A DNA stretch of 64,000 nucleotides from Ktedonobacteria bacterium brp13 (GCA_015099395.1 AP024096.1:7357485-7421484); one strand, 5' to 3'; shown: positions 34,882-44,269, counted from the first letter of the stretch. Program-made: numbers and translations. The notes: a model not told the origin generated them from the sequence alone.

Positions 34882-36187
34882 AGGATTTGTCAAAAAATAA
34901 AGGTAGCAAAATGAGGGCGTATGTGATAGGCTGTGGAGCATGGATGCAAGAGAACAGGACATCAAGCAGAGATTTGATCGACTTGCCGGGGAACTCAATG
35001 AGCGAACACGGCGGCTGGTGGCTGCCAGCGAGGCCATGACGATTGGATGGGGAGGGATCTCGCTGGTGAGTCGCGCGACTGGACTCTCCCGCAAGGCTAT
35101 TCGTCAAGGCATCAAAGAGCTCAAGGAACAGGCAGAGGAGACTCCAAAGAGCAAGAGACGTATTCGCTGCGCTGGAGGCGGGCGCAAGAAAACCGTGAGC
35201 AAGGACCAGCATCTCTGCGAGGATCTGGAACGACTGGTGGAGCCTGTGACGCGAGGCGATCCAGAATCGCCACTGCGTTGGACGTGTAAGAGTGTGCGCA
35301 AATTGGCTGAGGAACTGGTTCATCAGGGGCATCAGGTGTCCCATCAATTGGTGAGTGAATTGCTCCACGATCTGGGCTATAGCTTACAAGCCAATCGCAA
35401 GACGCGCGAGGGAGGCTCTCAGCCAGATCGAAACGCCCAATTTGAGCACATCAATTGCCTCTCACAAGCTTTTCTCTCCGAGCGTGAACCAGTGATTTCG
35501 GTGGATGCAAAGAAAAAGGAACTGGTGGGCGATTTGAAGAATGCAGGGCGTGAATGGCATCCACAGGGTGAGCCAGAGCAGGTGCGAGTCTATGACTTTC
35601 CGGTGCCTGAACTGGGGCGGGCCACTCCCTACGGGGTCTACGATGTGGCCCAGAATGCGGGCTGGGTGAACGTGGGGATCGATCACGATACGGCTGCCTT
35701 CGCCGTGGAGAGCATTCGACGTTGGTGGACTGCCACCGGTCAGCAGGACTATCCACAGGCGAGCAAGCTCCTCATCTGTGCTGATGGTGGGGGAAGCAAT
35801 GGATCGCGGATGCGCTTGTGGAAGTGGGAATTGCAACGTCTGGCCGATGAGACAGGGCTTGCTCTCACGGTCTCTCACTTGCCACCAGGAACCAGCAAGT
35901 GGAACAAAATTGAGCATCGCCTCTTTGCTTTCATCAGCCAGAATTGGCGTGGCAAACCGCTCATCAGCTCTGAGGTCATCATCAGGTTGATTGCAGCGAC
36001 CACGACAAGCAAGGGACTGACGGTGCAGTGCCAGCTTGATCGCAATGAGTACCCATCGGGACGCAAAATCTCTGATGAGGAGATGGCTATGCTTCGCATC
36101 CAGCGCGATGACTTCCACGGTGAGTGGAACTACACTATACTTCCACATCGCCCTGGTGTTTGATCGAGTTATTCTTTGACAAGTCCT
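34882..36187. mobile_element. ISAzo13-family insertion sequence
   Basis: Ends AGGATTTGTCAAAAAATAA (34882-34900) and TTATTCTTTGACAAGTCCT (36169-36187) are inverted repeats with 17 of 19 matches, bracketing a single transposase gene. A TTA at each outer edge may be the target duplication, but the boundary is ambiguous. Confidence 0.82.
34940..36163 (+). CDS. ISAzo13-family transposase
   Basis: A 407-residue DDE transposase. N-terminal helix-turn-helix (ISLVSRATGLSRKAIRQGIK), a second DNA-binding region (KSVRKLAEELVHQGHQVSHQ), then the DDE core: first Asp in VISVDAKKKELVG, second in LLICADGGGSNGSR, Glu in GTSKWNKIEHRLF. These are the marks of the ISAzo13 family. No frameshift; complete and probably active. 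It lies inside matching terminal repeats. Confidence 0.92.
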   Translation: MDAREQDIKQRFDRLAGELNERTRRLVAASEAMTIGWGGISLVSRATGLSRKAIRQGIKELKEQAEETPKSKRRIRCAGGGRKKTVSKDQHLCEDLERLVEPVTRGDPESPLRWTCKSVRKLAEELVHQGHQVSHQLVSELLHDLGYSLQANRKTREGGSQPDRNAQFEHINCLSQAFLSEREPVISVDAKKKELVGDLKNAGREWHPQGEPEQVRVYDFPVPELGRATPYGVYDVAQNAGWVNVGIDHDTAAFAVESIRRWWTATGQQDYPQASKLLICADGGGSNGSRMRLWKWELQRLADETGLALTVSHLPPGTSKWNKIEHRLFAFISQNWRGKPLISSEVIIRLIAATTTSKGLTVQCQLDRNEYPSGRKISDEEMAMLRIQRDDFHGEWNYTILPHRPGV

Positions 36188-36232
36188 TATAATCGCCTCA
36201 GGCGACACCGCAAATAAGTTACGGAGATGTAA

Positions 36233-37480
36233 ATGAGCCAGATTCGAGGAGAAACCAACCTTACCAATGTCGACAGGAAAGTACTTGAAGCATTCGTAGT
36301 AGATAACCCCGAGCTTGAGCACTTGGAAGCCTTGCTCGAGCAGTTCAACATTTTCGAGGCCATCGGCGCGGTCCGGCAAGAATTGCGCCACTCCGACTTT
36401 CTCGCCTTTTTGTTAAACCCTCAAGAAAACCACGGTTTGGGTGACGTCTTTCTTAAACGGTTACTCCAAAAGATACTGGTAGCAACGCAAGATGTCGTGG
36501 TGCCAATTACCCCGATTGATTTAGATATCTGGAGTCTCGATCACATACTCGTTCGTCGAGAATGGCAGCATATCGATATTTTGTTGTTAGATGAGGCTCA
36601 TAAGTTCGCTATTATCATCGAAAATAAGATCGATAGCAGTGAGCACTCAAACCAGCTTCTACGCTATCGCGAGCAGGTCCGTCGGCACTATCCCGGTTGG
36701 GGCATTATCGGTTTGTACCTCACTCCGGATGGGGAGTCACCGTCGGATGAGGCGAGGGAAATGTACTTGTCAATGGATTACGGGTTCGTGTGCAACATAC
36801 TTGAGCGTTTGGTAGAAAGCCGAGCTTCTACATTAGGGGCAGACATACTTACGTTACTACGTCACTATACGCAAATGTTGAGGAGGCATATTATGAGTGA
36901 GTCTGATATCGCAGAGCTTTGTCGTCGTATTTACCAGAAACACCAGCGTGCGCTTGACTTAATCTATGAACATCGCCCAGATCGACAGACAACAGTTCAA
37001 ATGATTCTTGAAAAGTTGATACAAGAAACGCCTGACATGGTTTTAGATGCTCACCTCAAAGGGAATATCCGCTTCGTTGTTCAGGAATGGGATGTGCCGA
37101 TCTTGCTAGAAGGAAAAGATTGGACTGCTTCTCATCGTATCTTGCTCTTTGAATTTCGGAATGAGGTAGATTCTCTCAAGCTGATCTTGTATATTGGACC
37201 AGGACCACAGGAAACGCGTCAGAAGCTACTTGATATGGCTCTACAAAAGATGCCACCATTTAAGCCAGTTCATAAGACGCTGAGAATTAAGTGGAATAGT
37301 ATCTATCAACAACCATTCCTAACAGCAAAATCCTACGAGGATGCGAGTGATGATCAACTCGAAGCAGAGATTCGTAAACACTGGACCGCATTTCTCGAAA
37401 ACGATCTGCCAAAAATAAAGGCTGCACTGAAAGCTGAAGATTGGATCTGGCAATCTGCGAATACAACCCCTCTAACATAA
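36233..37480 (+). CDS. PD-(D/E)XK superfamily protein (PDDEXK_4-like)
   Basis: A 415-residue protein. The N-terminal third carries the nuclease pattern: a leading helix RHSDFLAFLLNPQENHGLGD, the Asp in WQHIDILLLD, and the ENK triplet in AIIIENKIDSSEHSNQLLRY, in the order D-(E)xK of the superfamily. The remainder is helical and ends with a possible DNA- or protein-binding domain. Proteins of this family are often found in phage-defence or mobile regions but their substrate is mostly unknown. GGAG precedes ATG 36233. It starts 46 bases after the IS end. An antiphage role is inference. Confidence 0.8.
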   Translation: MSQIRGETNLTNVDRKVLEAFVVDNPELEHLEALLEQFNIFEAIGAVRQELRHSDFLAFLLNPQENHGLGDVFLKRLLQKILVATQDVVVPITPIDLDIWSLDHILVRREWQHIDILLLDEAHKFAIIIENKIDSSEHSNQLLRYREQVRRHYPGWGIIGLYLTPDGESPSDEAREMYLSMDYGFVCNILERLVESRASTLGADILTLLRHYTQMLRRHIMSESDIAELCRRIYQKHQRALDLIYEHRPDRQTTVQMILEKLIQETPDMVLDAHLKGNIRFVVQEWDVPILLEGKDWTASHRILLFEFRNEVDSLKLILYIGPGPQETRQKLLDMALQKMPPFKPVHKTLRIKWNSIYQQPFLTAKSYEDASDDQLEAEIRKHWTAFLENDLPKIKAALKAEDWIWQSANTTPLT

Positions 37481-37655
37481 GGTGGCTAAAGTCAGATAAT
37501 ATAGCACATATCTTTGAAGTAATACGTCCACAAAAGGATCGATAGTCCTACACCCTCACCTGAATAGTTACAGGTAAACAAAGATGCCAAACGAGGTTTA
37601 TTGCTGCATTGTGTAACCTCCGAGGAGAAAGTATTTCTCGCTGTTCTTTATGGCC

Positions 37656-37789
37656 AATTATCAGGGTTGCTAACCATTTGCGCTCTTTGCTTCTGGAGAG
37701 TGGGCTTCTTCTCCTCTGCCCGAGCATCAATCAGGAGAGAGTCTCATTCTACATGAGCAAAAGGCGCTTTGGCCAGAAACCCTGATGGT
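37656..37789. repeat. Inverted repeat, copy 2 (broken 5' end of a Nudix gene)
   Basis: Plus-strand reading gives IIRVANHLRSLLLESGLLLL, matching the Nudix upstream region, but a 2-base insertion then changes the frame. A remnant of a duplicated gene. Confidence 0.85.
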
Positions 37790-38452
37790 ATAGGGGAGTG
37801 AAATCATCCTTCCTCCTGAAGACATATTTCTCCTATCCTACCACATTCTTATCGATTTCCGAATAAGCTCTAAATCTCTCTACGTGTAAGATAGTGCTCC
37901 GTTTATACCAGTGGATAGTGGGAAGCCCTCACGGAGATACGAGGTCGTATCCTGCCCACATGGAACAGACGCGTATGAGAGCGAACGTCTTGCTTTCCTT
38001 ACGACAGAGGATAGAGTAAATGTGGTGATAATGGGCGTATCGCAACGAAAGGTTGTTTATTGCGATACGCTCAACACCATCAACGACCAAGATGTGTCTC
38101 ATCTTCAGCATCGTCAAGAGCGTTTCCTTCGATGTCAGGGCAAGGTCATCCTGCCATTTTTGGCGTGTATCTGCACTCGTACCAGAGCTGGTGAAAACCA
38201 GATAAGAATGGAAGGATGTATCAGGTTGCGTGTCGCGTAGCCAAAGGCACGTGCCTTCTTCTTCTCCTGCGCTTCCTTTCTGCGTTTCTCAGATGAAATG
38301 ACAAACGGGGAGCGACCGACGACGCATGAATGTAGTCTAAAAGAAATATCCGTGGGGTCACTTGACAACGGTAGGATATGCATGATCTCCCAGGATATTC
38401 CTGAGTGATCATGCGTGAACTTCGTTTCATACCTTCCTTCCGAGGCTTCGAG
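37790..38452. other. Gap with decayed sequence
   Basis: No gene that I can support. A minus-strand frame (about 38120-37929) has protein-like stretches (TLLTMLKMRHILVVDGVERI) that might come from a DDE transposase, but the catalytic parts are absent. An imperfect palindrome lies at about 38380-38412. Confidence 0.35.
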
Positions 38453-38710
38453 TTATGATACTACCGCTTCAAGCCAGTCCGTGAAATCCGTGAGCTTGAT
38501 CTGCCGAGGGGTCTCAGACTGATCAAACGGATCACTGATGATGATCTCGCGGAGTTGGAGTGACGTGTAAACATGACTGTACATCCCGTACAAAAGATCG
38601 AGGAATTGTTCGAGTTCTTTGGTGGTGTAGCCTGCTGGACACTTACCAAACGTCTTGAGAAGCCGGTTTCGTTTTCCTGGTGTGAGTTTCGTTTCCGATG
38701 TCGTTGCCAT
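38453..38710 (-). CDS. Small hypothetical protein
   Basis: An 85-residue protein starting MATTSETKLTPGKRNRLLKT, with GYTTKELEQFLDLLYGMYSH and a hydrophobic helix-strand end. The composition is clearly protein-like. It overlaps the last 68 bases of the upstream membrane-protein gene in another frame, so translation is probably coupled. A start at 38734 is possible. Function unknown. Confidence 0.55.
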   Translation of the reverse strand: MATTSETKLTPGKRNRLLKTFGKCPAGYTTKELEQFLDLLYGMYSHVYTSLQLREIIISDPFDQSETPRQIKLTDFTDWLEAVVS

Positions 38711-39434
38711 CTGTGTTGCCTGCTCTCTCTGCATACATGCTGCTTGCCTTTTCTCTTACGAAACTGTTTTCCACATTTTCCCCATTGTTTTCCACATCTT
38801 CCCTCTGAGCGCCAGGAAGCAGATGGTGGAGATCATGAAGCATGGAAAGGGATTGTGCTGCCTCATATGCGTGTGCAGCGTGTATAAATCCATCGAGATC
38901 TTGTTGTGGGGCAAACACAAAGTAGGCGAAGTGATCCTGGACAGGAAGACGAAACACTTCGTGGGGAGCCAGGCAGTCGCCGCAGGGAAGGGTCTTTTCG
39001 ACCGGAATCTCTACCATCAAATGATAGCGTTGGGTGTCGGTATGCTGAACGATAACACGTCGCGGCTCTTGGTCAAGGATAGCGACAGAGCGGAGCCAAT
39101 AGGTTTGGTGCCAATGGTGAGGTGTACACCTTTCCCTCGCTTCTCCAAAGACATAGGAATGAAAGAGCACGCACCCGCGTGAAGTGTCGATGTGTGGAGG
39201 TTCTGAGAGAGGTGTCGTCACTTGCATATCCTGATTGTTCTCGTCGAGAGGTGTCATTTCCTGCATATTTTGGTCGTCTTCCTCCATCCATTCGGGAAAG
39301 TCAATTTCTTCGTGAGAAGCGTTTTCCTGCTTTTTCGAAACGCGTCTCCAGACGATCCAACTCCCAATGATTCCCGAACCGGTCAGGAGAAGGACTGAAA
39401 CAAGATGATTTTTCAATGCTACGTGTAAAGACAT
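38643..39434 (-). CDS. Membrane-anchored hypothetical protein
   Basis: A 263-residue protein with one N-terminal membrane helix (LVSVLLLTGSGIIGSWIVW), an acidic linker (residues 35-80, with an imperfect repeat NMQEMTPLDE / DMQVTTPLSE) and a folded domain about residues 90-225 (CVLFHSYVFGEARERCTP ... YFVFAPQQDLDGFIHAA). The tail is rich in N, E and T. AAAGGAAG lies before the ATG. It overlaps the small gene downstream. No family is recognised; topology puts most of the protein in the cytosol or outside depending on charge, and I cannot decide. Confidence 0.65.
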   Translation of the reverse strand: MSLHVALKNHLVSVLLLTGSGIIGSWIVWRRVSKKQENASHEEIDFPEWMEEDDQNMQEMTPLDENNQDMQVTTPLSEPPHIDTSRGCVLFHSYVFGEARERCTPHHWHQTYWLRSVAILDQEPRRVIVQHTDTQRYHLMVEIPVEKTLPCGDCLAPHEVFRLPVQDHFAYFVFAPQQDLDGFIHAAHAYEAAQSLSMLHDLHHLLPGAQREDVENNGENVENSFVREKASSMYAERAGNTDGNDIGNETHTRKTKPASQDVW

Positions 39435-39585
39435 CGATGTGCTTCCTTTCGCGGCTGTTCACGGTGGTTGTTGCGATGGGGAGGTGCTTCACGCATCGCT
39501 GTTCTTCAGGTATCTCAGATGAGCGTCATCGTTCTCTCAGAAGTCTACAATGTGTGAGCAGGGAGCACTGGGAGAGCGGAGAGGG

Positions 39586-39745
39586 AGGTCGGGGGAGGTC
39601 GGGGGAGGTCGCAAATACATGCTCATTCTCTTCTTCTCTCCTCTCTTCACGCCTGCAGGTGAGGACGATTTGCCTCATTCCTTCCACTGCCTCTCCCTGC
39701 TCTCTCTCTGCCTCTCCCTGCCCTCCCTCGGTGCTCCCCCTCTCG
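39586..39745. repeat. G-rich triplet repeat followed by a C/T-rich tract
   Basis: Three tandem copies of GGGGGAGGTC-type decamers (39586-39612), then from about 39655 to 39745 an almost pure pyrimidine stretch on the plus strand. This lies 78 bases before the start of the WD40 gene and contains no gene itself. Confidence 0.7.
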
Positions 39746-39822
39746 TGCCGCTATACTCACTGGTGTTGACTATCCCGTATCCGTACGGAACGTATTGGCA
39801 GGAAGTGGAGGAACAGCAGCAG

Positions 39823-41193
39823 ATGGCATTTCGTCAACTCATGATAGAGTACACGCATCCCTCTTTGCAGAGGAAGGCCTGTCTTCAGGTCACTGTCGAC
39901 GACCGTGCTGCCATTGGGCCATGGGTCGCGACTCTGGCGGCACGTGTTGGGTACCCGTTGGTCGATGCCTTTGGCGCTCCTCTCATCTATCGCTTGCGCT
40001 CAGTGTCTGGAGCATTCCTGCTGACAACGGGGCAATTTGCGGATGCTCGTTTTCCTTCTGGAAGTCATTTTATTCTTGAGCGAGAGCGACAGACGCTGCT
40101 GCCGAGGAGGGAGCAAGGGGAGCAAGGAGAGCAAGACCAGACATCGCTTGCCGCTCTGTGGGTGTCCCGCCGCTCGCTGCTCGGTGTTCTCTCTGCCTGC
40201 AGTGTTCTGGGGTTTGGTTCTGGCGTGACAACGGCTTTCGCCCAACACCTCCTCATGCATGCAAGAGAGGCAATCCCACCCATCTCCCTGCGTACGCTGT
40301 TTCGCGATCATCAGCAAACGGTGCGAACACTGACCTGGTCTCCTGATGGGCTTCGGATAGCATCGGGAGGCAACGACGGAATGGCGTTGGTGTGGAACGA
40401 AGAGGGACGTGTGCTTTTCAGACAGCAGTTTCCTGCCCCGGTGGGTGCTCTTGCCTGGTCACCCGATGGAATGCAATTGCTGGCAGGGACGGCCCATACG
40501 GTTTCCTTTCTCAATGCGCAGACAGGTATCCTGCTCGCTGAAAATGCGAAACAGCATACAGCGGCGATTACCGCACTGGGATGGACGCAAGGATCGTCAA
40601 TGGAAGCCCTCTCGGCGAGTGCGGATACCACTGCCGTGGTGTGGAGTGAGCAATCACACCAACCACTGGTGATCTTTCGTGGACATACCTCGGCAATTGA
40701 GGCACTAGCGACCTGTGAAACGACGGTGGTGACCGCCTCAGAAGGTGGGCTTGCCCGTACGTGGAGCGCACGGAGTGGACAGGAAATTCATGGCTATTAT
40801 GCTCAAAGCCAACGCCCATTGCGTACGGTCGCTTTTTCCTCACATGGCAGTCTGGCCATCGGGGGCGATGAGGGGGTGATTTATCTGTGGAGTGATGCAC
40901 GAACCTGTCAGCGTCAGGTTCCAGATGTCTTTGGTGTGCATTGTCTGGATGAGGCGATCCGCCTGCAGGGGCATACCCAACCGGTGCGTGCCCTTGCCTT
41001 CTCACCTGATGGGACACAGCTTGCGACTGGGGGAGATGATCACAAACTCATCATTTGGTCTCTGCGGACCATGAAGCCTCTGCTCCTCCAATGGCAACAG
41101 GATGCCATCGGTGCGCTTTCATGGTCACCGACGGGTTCGTTGCTGGCTGGTGCGCTTGGAGCAGGCGTGGCTCTGTGGCGTCTGCATCTCTAA
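39823..41193 (+). CDS. Ubiquitin-like domain / membrane helix / WD40 protein
   Basis: A 456-residue protein. The first 85 residues resemble an EsaB/YukD-type ubiquitin-like fold (IEYTHPSLQRKACLQVTVDD, then GAPLIYRLRSVSG and DARFPSGSHFILERE). A linker and one membrane helix (LGVLSACSVLGFGSGVTTAF) follow, then about seven WD40 blades (TLTWSPDGLRIASGGNDGMA; ALAFSPDGTQLATGGDDHKL). GGAGG precedes ATG 39823. A ubiquitin-like part is typical of accessory proteins of type VII-like secretion, and the beta-propeller of protein scaffolds. No secretion ATPase is seen nearby, so the role is open. Confidence 0.8.
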   Translation: MAFRQLMIEYTHPSLQRKACLQVTVDDRAAIGPWVATLAARVGYPLVDAFGAPLIYRLRSVSGAFLLTTGQFADARFPSGSHFILERERQTLLPRREQGEQGEQDQTSLAALWVSRRSLLGVLSACSVLGFGSGVTTAFAQHLLMHAREAIPPISLRTLFRDHQQTVRTLTWSPDGLRIASGGNDGMALVWNEEGRVLFRQQFPAPVGALAWSPDGMQLLAGTAHTVSFLNAQTGILLAENAKQHTAAITALGWTQGSSMEALSASADTTAVVWSEQSHQPLVIFRGHTSAIEALATCETTVVTASEGGLARTWSARSGQEIHGYYAQSQRPLRTVAFSSHGSLAIGGDEGVIYLWSDARTCQRQVPDVFGVHCLDEAIRLQGHTQPVRALAFSPDGTQLATGGDDHKLIIWSLRTMKPLLLQWQQDAIGALSWSPTGSLLAGALGAGVALWRLHL

Positions 41194-41340
41194 ATGGGAA
41201 CGCTCTCTCGTTGCTGCGTCATGGGTTCTTGGCACCTTTGTCAAGCTCCCTCACGACACAGTGCTGTGCACAAGAACACGTATGAATGGGCAAAGGAATG
41301 TGTGCCTTGCTCTCTGCGTAACAGAAAAGGAACGAGTGTG

Positions 41341-42628
41341 ATGATTGATACAGACATACTGTTTGCGTCAGAACGGGTGGAATCTCGTGAAGTCCCGCAT
41401 GAGAAGTCACAAGATGAATGGCAGGAGCCATCTCTGCACGAACATCAAGAACATCAACCCATTATCGGTCTTCCCATCCCAGTTCAGCAAGGCAATCAAG
41501 GGCCATTGTTGGTGGCGGATGCTGTCGGAGCGTGGGCTATTGAACGCATGCACGCACGCGTCTTTCTGATCCCACTGTGGCCATTTCCAACGCACCCCCA
41601 TCGCTACCAGTCTCTCTGGCAGCTTTTACAGTCAATGGATGGATTGTTTCTGCCAGCAGGCATCGGGACGGACTGGTACCCCTTGTGGAAAGCAGGTGAG
41701 CCAGGACCTGAGAGTTGGCCGATCTTGTGGGAGATCGCGCTCGCTCAATTGGCCAGCTATATTGGCATGCCTATCCTGGCGATCGCCGATGGTGCGGAAA
41801 AATGGAATAGCGCCCTCGGAGGCAAACGAGGTGAAGTCCCGCGAGATCTGGACCAGACAGCTCCTTTCACGTCGCCTGAGACCTGGGATCGCCATACGAT
41901 CCGCGTTCGAGCACAGAGTATGCTTGCCACCGTGCTCCAACCGGCACTGGTTCAGCAGAGCGGTGAGCAGAAGCCCTGGGCACTGCCCTTTCTGCCGATG
42001 CCCCACCAGAGTGCAATGCTATTCAAATAAGAAGAATTTGAGCTCAGAGGAGCGATAATGCCCTTTCGATAAAGAATCGCATGGAGGCTGACGAACGCGC
42101 TCAGCAAGAGCACTGCTCCCTTCAGATGTTTCCACCCTTTACTCTTATTTGAATGGCATTGCCCACCAGAGTGTGGAGCATTTGGCACCAGGACTACGGT
42201 CCTGTGCGCAGTCCGAAGACGGGACTGTTGCCGCTTTTGAGCGACGAGATGGAGCCTTTGGTCTGGGAATCATCGGGCGGCTGGACTGGGGGCTCGATCA
42301 ACTCTACGGGACCGTGCTCTTTGATGCTTTTCTGCAGGCCTGTACGTCCTTTGATCGGACGCGGCAGCAACAGAACGGCTGGGAATCTGCTCGCGAGACG
42401 ATCTGTGCCACCGTGTCGGACCTCGTGGCTCATGATCAGTCCCTGATATCCGTGCCGCAGCAGACGACGCAGGGCAAGAAATACTCGCGCGCGCGCCCCC
42501 TTTCAACGCCTCTGCCAACTGTACATGGATCAGGTGGGCGGGAACGCATTCGACAACGGTCACAGCAACCGACGAAGGAGGAATTGAACAAGATCAGGCG
42601 ACAGCGATTGAAGGCTGCTACGCGATAA
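41341..42628 (+). pseudogene. Class-I amidotransferase-fold (peptidase C26-like) gene split by a MITE
   Basis: Joining 41341-42013 with 42174-42628 restores an open frame of 375 residues. It matches C26/PuuD-type gamma-glutamyl hydrolases: QGPLLVADAVGAWAI early, DGLFLPAGIGTDWYPLW, then PILAIADGAEKWNSALGG, and HQSVEHLAPGLRSCAQSEDG in the second part. The active-site Cys of GICRG is Ala (AIADG), and the His-Pro-Glu of WHPE reads RLD, so even the intact protein would be catalytically dead. The tail is basic. As it stands the first part ends at 42030 inside the MITE and has lost the last third. AAGGA precedes ATG 41341. Confidence 0.8.
42014..42161. mobile_element. 148-bp MITE with terminal inverted repeats
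   Basis: Ends CAATGCTATTCAAATAAGA and, inverted, CAATGCCATTCAAATAAGA (18 of 19 match). It is flanked by the exact 12-base direct repeat CCCACCAGAGTG at 42002-42013 and 42162-42173. Removing it with one repeat copy restores the host frame. No coding capacity, so it must be moved by a transposase elsewhere. Confidence 0.95.
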
Positions 42629-42706
42629 CTGCGTGGCTTCCTTCGTGCGACCGCGCAGACGCTCGCCGCGTGTGGTTCTCTTCACAGGAGAGGAAAGGAT
42701 TACTCC

Positions 42707-43219
42707 ATGAATTGGTACCTCCAACCAAAGAAACACCCCAAAGGCAAGGAGTTGGAAGAAGCCTTTGTCCATCAGTGTGATGCCGTGTGCATGCTGGTGC
42801 ATTGTTTGCACACCTCGATCAGGATCAAACTGCTCTCCGAGGAGGTGACGCGACTCGATTTTGCGCTCGCTGACACCTGCTTTCAGCAAAGCGATCGGGT
42901 GTCGGATCAGCGCCTGCTGCTTCAACATGGGGGAACTGGGGAGAATCTGCTCTCTGCAGCATCACTGCTCTTGCTTGATCCCCTCCCACCAGAGGTTCGC
43001 CCTCACAGGCAACCGACGCAGCCATTGGGCACGCTCTTGCATGATGTAGTCACGCGGCAAACAGTGCTGGGATGTGAACGCCAACCTGCCGGGCAACAGG
43101 AGGCAGCGTCCTTTGCTCTTCCTCTCCAGGCTCCGTGCCTGGCTCGGACGATCCTATCCTTCGTTCCTGTGCCTGTTCTGCTTGTTCACGAAATGCTTCC
43201 TCTTTCACGGGGCACGTGA
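42707..43219 (+). CDS. Chorismate-lyase-like fold protein (tentative)
   Basis: A 170-residue protein. The segment VSDQRLLLQHGGTGENLLSA, then ASLLLLDPLPPEV and QPLGTLLHDV resembles the UbiC/DUF98-type fold: an activated ligand-binding strand pair, an LP turn and a PLG-LL helix. UbiC releases pyruvate from chorismate, and the same fold also occurs as a ligand-binding domain of regulators. Key catalytic residues could not be confirmed. GGAGAGGAAAGG lies before the ATG. The stop codon falls inside the terminator stem at 43193. Context gives no pathway. Confidence 0.45.
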   Translation: MNWYLQPKKHPKGKELEEAFVHQCDAVCMLVHCLHTSIRIKLLSEEVTRLDFALADTCFQQSDRVSDQRLLLQHGGTGENLLSAASLLLLDPLPPEVRPHRQPTQPLGTLLHDVVTRQTVLGCERQPAGQQEAASFALPLQAPCLARTILSFVPVPVLLVHEMLPLSRGT

Positions 43220-43241
43220 AAGAGGAAGCATCGTTTTTTTT
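43193..43241 (+). terminator. Strong Rho-independent terminator
   Basis: 17-bp perfect stem ATGCTTCCTCTTTCACG / CGTGAAAGAGGAAGCAT with a 5-base loop and eight T residues. It overlaps the end of the 42707 gene. Confidence 0.95.
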
Positions 43242-43357
43242 CGTTGCTCGTCGTGTCGTGCTGGCAAGATCACCGGCACTCGTCATGAATATGAGCGCGG
43301 AACGCTCCTCATACTCTTCACATATCATACCATAGAGTGATATACAGGAGGTTTTTC

Positions 43358-44257
43358 ATGCTTGATCATACACTGCCGCTGCTTGGAATCTTTCTCCTTG
43401 GATTGATGGCGAAAAAGTTCCATTGGGTTCAGAAGGAAGATGGACAGGTGATCAGTCTCTTGCTCATGAATCTTATTGTGCCTGCAACGATCATGAACTC
43501 GATCTCCATGGCTGTGATCGAACCCCGGCTTTTGCTCTTACCCATTGCAGGGGTCACGGTTGTACTGATACTGCTTGCTATCAGTTTTCTGCTCGTTGGG
43601 CTCCTCGGGCTTCGTGGAGGAACGAAGGGAGCGTTCCTGGTTTCGTTTCCGACGCTTGAGTGCGGATCGATTGGCTATGCCGTGATGTCAGCGGCCTTTG
43701 GACCTGTAGGGCTGACGAGTATTGCATTATTCGATCTGGGGAATGCCTGCTGTTTTTTCCTGATCATCCCCATTATCGCCTCGCTTTTTGGTCAACGGAC
43801 AGAACAGTTTCATGTGGCAAGCGTGCTCAAGCAGATTGCACGAACGCCGCTCCTGTGGGCATTTGTGATTGGCGTGCTGCTTAATGTGTCCCATATCCAC
43901 ATCGCGATGGTGTCAAATCTGCTGTCGATGGTTGCTTCCAGCCTGCTTTTCTTGATCATGTTCTTCATCGGGCTGGAATTTGAATGCTCCTTTCCATCGC
44001 TTCTGCTGCCTGGTCTGACCATGTATCTGAAAATGGCCATTGGGATCAGTGTTGGGTTGATGATTGCCGTGCTATTTGGATTGACGGGAATAGAACGAAT
44101 TGCCGTTGTCCTGGCTGCCTCTCTTCCTGCCTCCCTGCTCACGGTGATTGTGGCCAAGGAAAGCAAGCTTGATGGACGCTTTGTCGCTTCCATGCTGTCC
44201 CTTGCCCTGCCTGTTTCTATCGCTGTCTGCCTGATCTTTACGCTCATTCCATCATAG
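43358..44257 (+). CDS. AEC-family (auxin efflux carrier-like) transporter
   Basis: A 299-residue membrane protein with about ten helices arranged as two halves. It has the N-terminal PLLGIFLLGLMAKKF, the central NLIVPATIMNS and the second-half CGSIGYAVMSAAFG typical of AEC carriers, which export organic acids or amino-acid-like compounds. AGGAGG precedes the ATG at 43358 by 6 bases. The next gene starts 12 bases after its stop, so they are co-transcribed. Confidence 0.88.
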   Translation: MLDHTLPLLGIFLLGLMAKKFHWVQKEDGQVISLLLMNLIVPATIMNSISMAVIEPRLLLLPIAGVTVVLILLAISFLLVGLLGLRGGTKGAFLVSFPTLECGSIGYAVMSAAFGPVGLTSIALFDLGNACCFFLIIPIIASLFGQRTEQFHVASVLKQIARTPLLWAFVIGVLLNVSHIHIAMVSNLLSMVASSLLFLIMFFIGLEFECSFPSLLLPGLTMYLKMAIGISVGLMIAVLFGLTGIERIAVVLAASLPASLLTVIVAKESKLDGRFVASMLSLALPVSIAVCLIFTLIPS

Positions 44258-44269
44258 AAGGAGGGACAT

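Noticed and set aside
37911-38240. 109-residue plus-strand frame
   Set aside because: No protein-like hydrophobic pattern and no start context; the opposite strand looks slightly better but also decayed.
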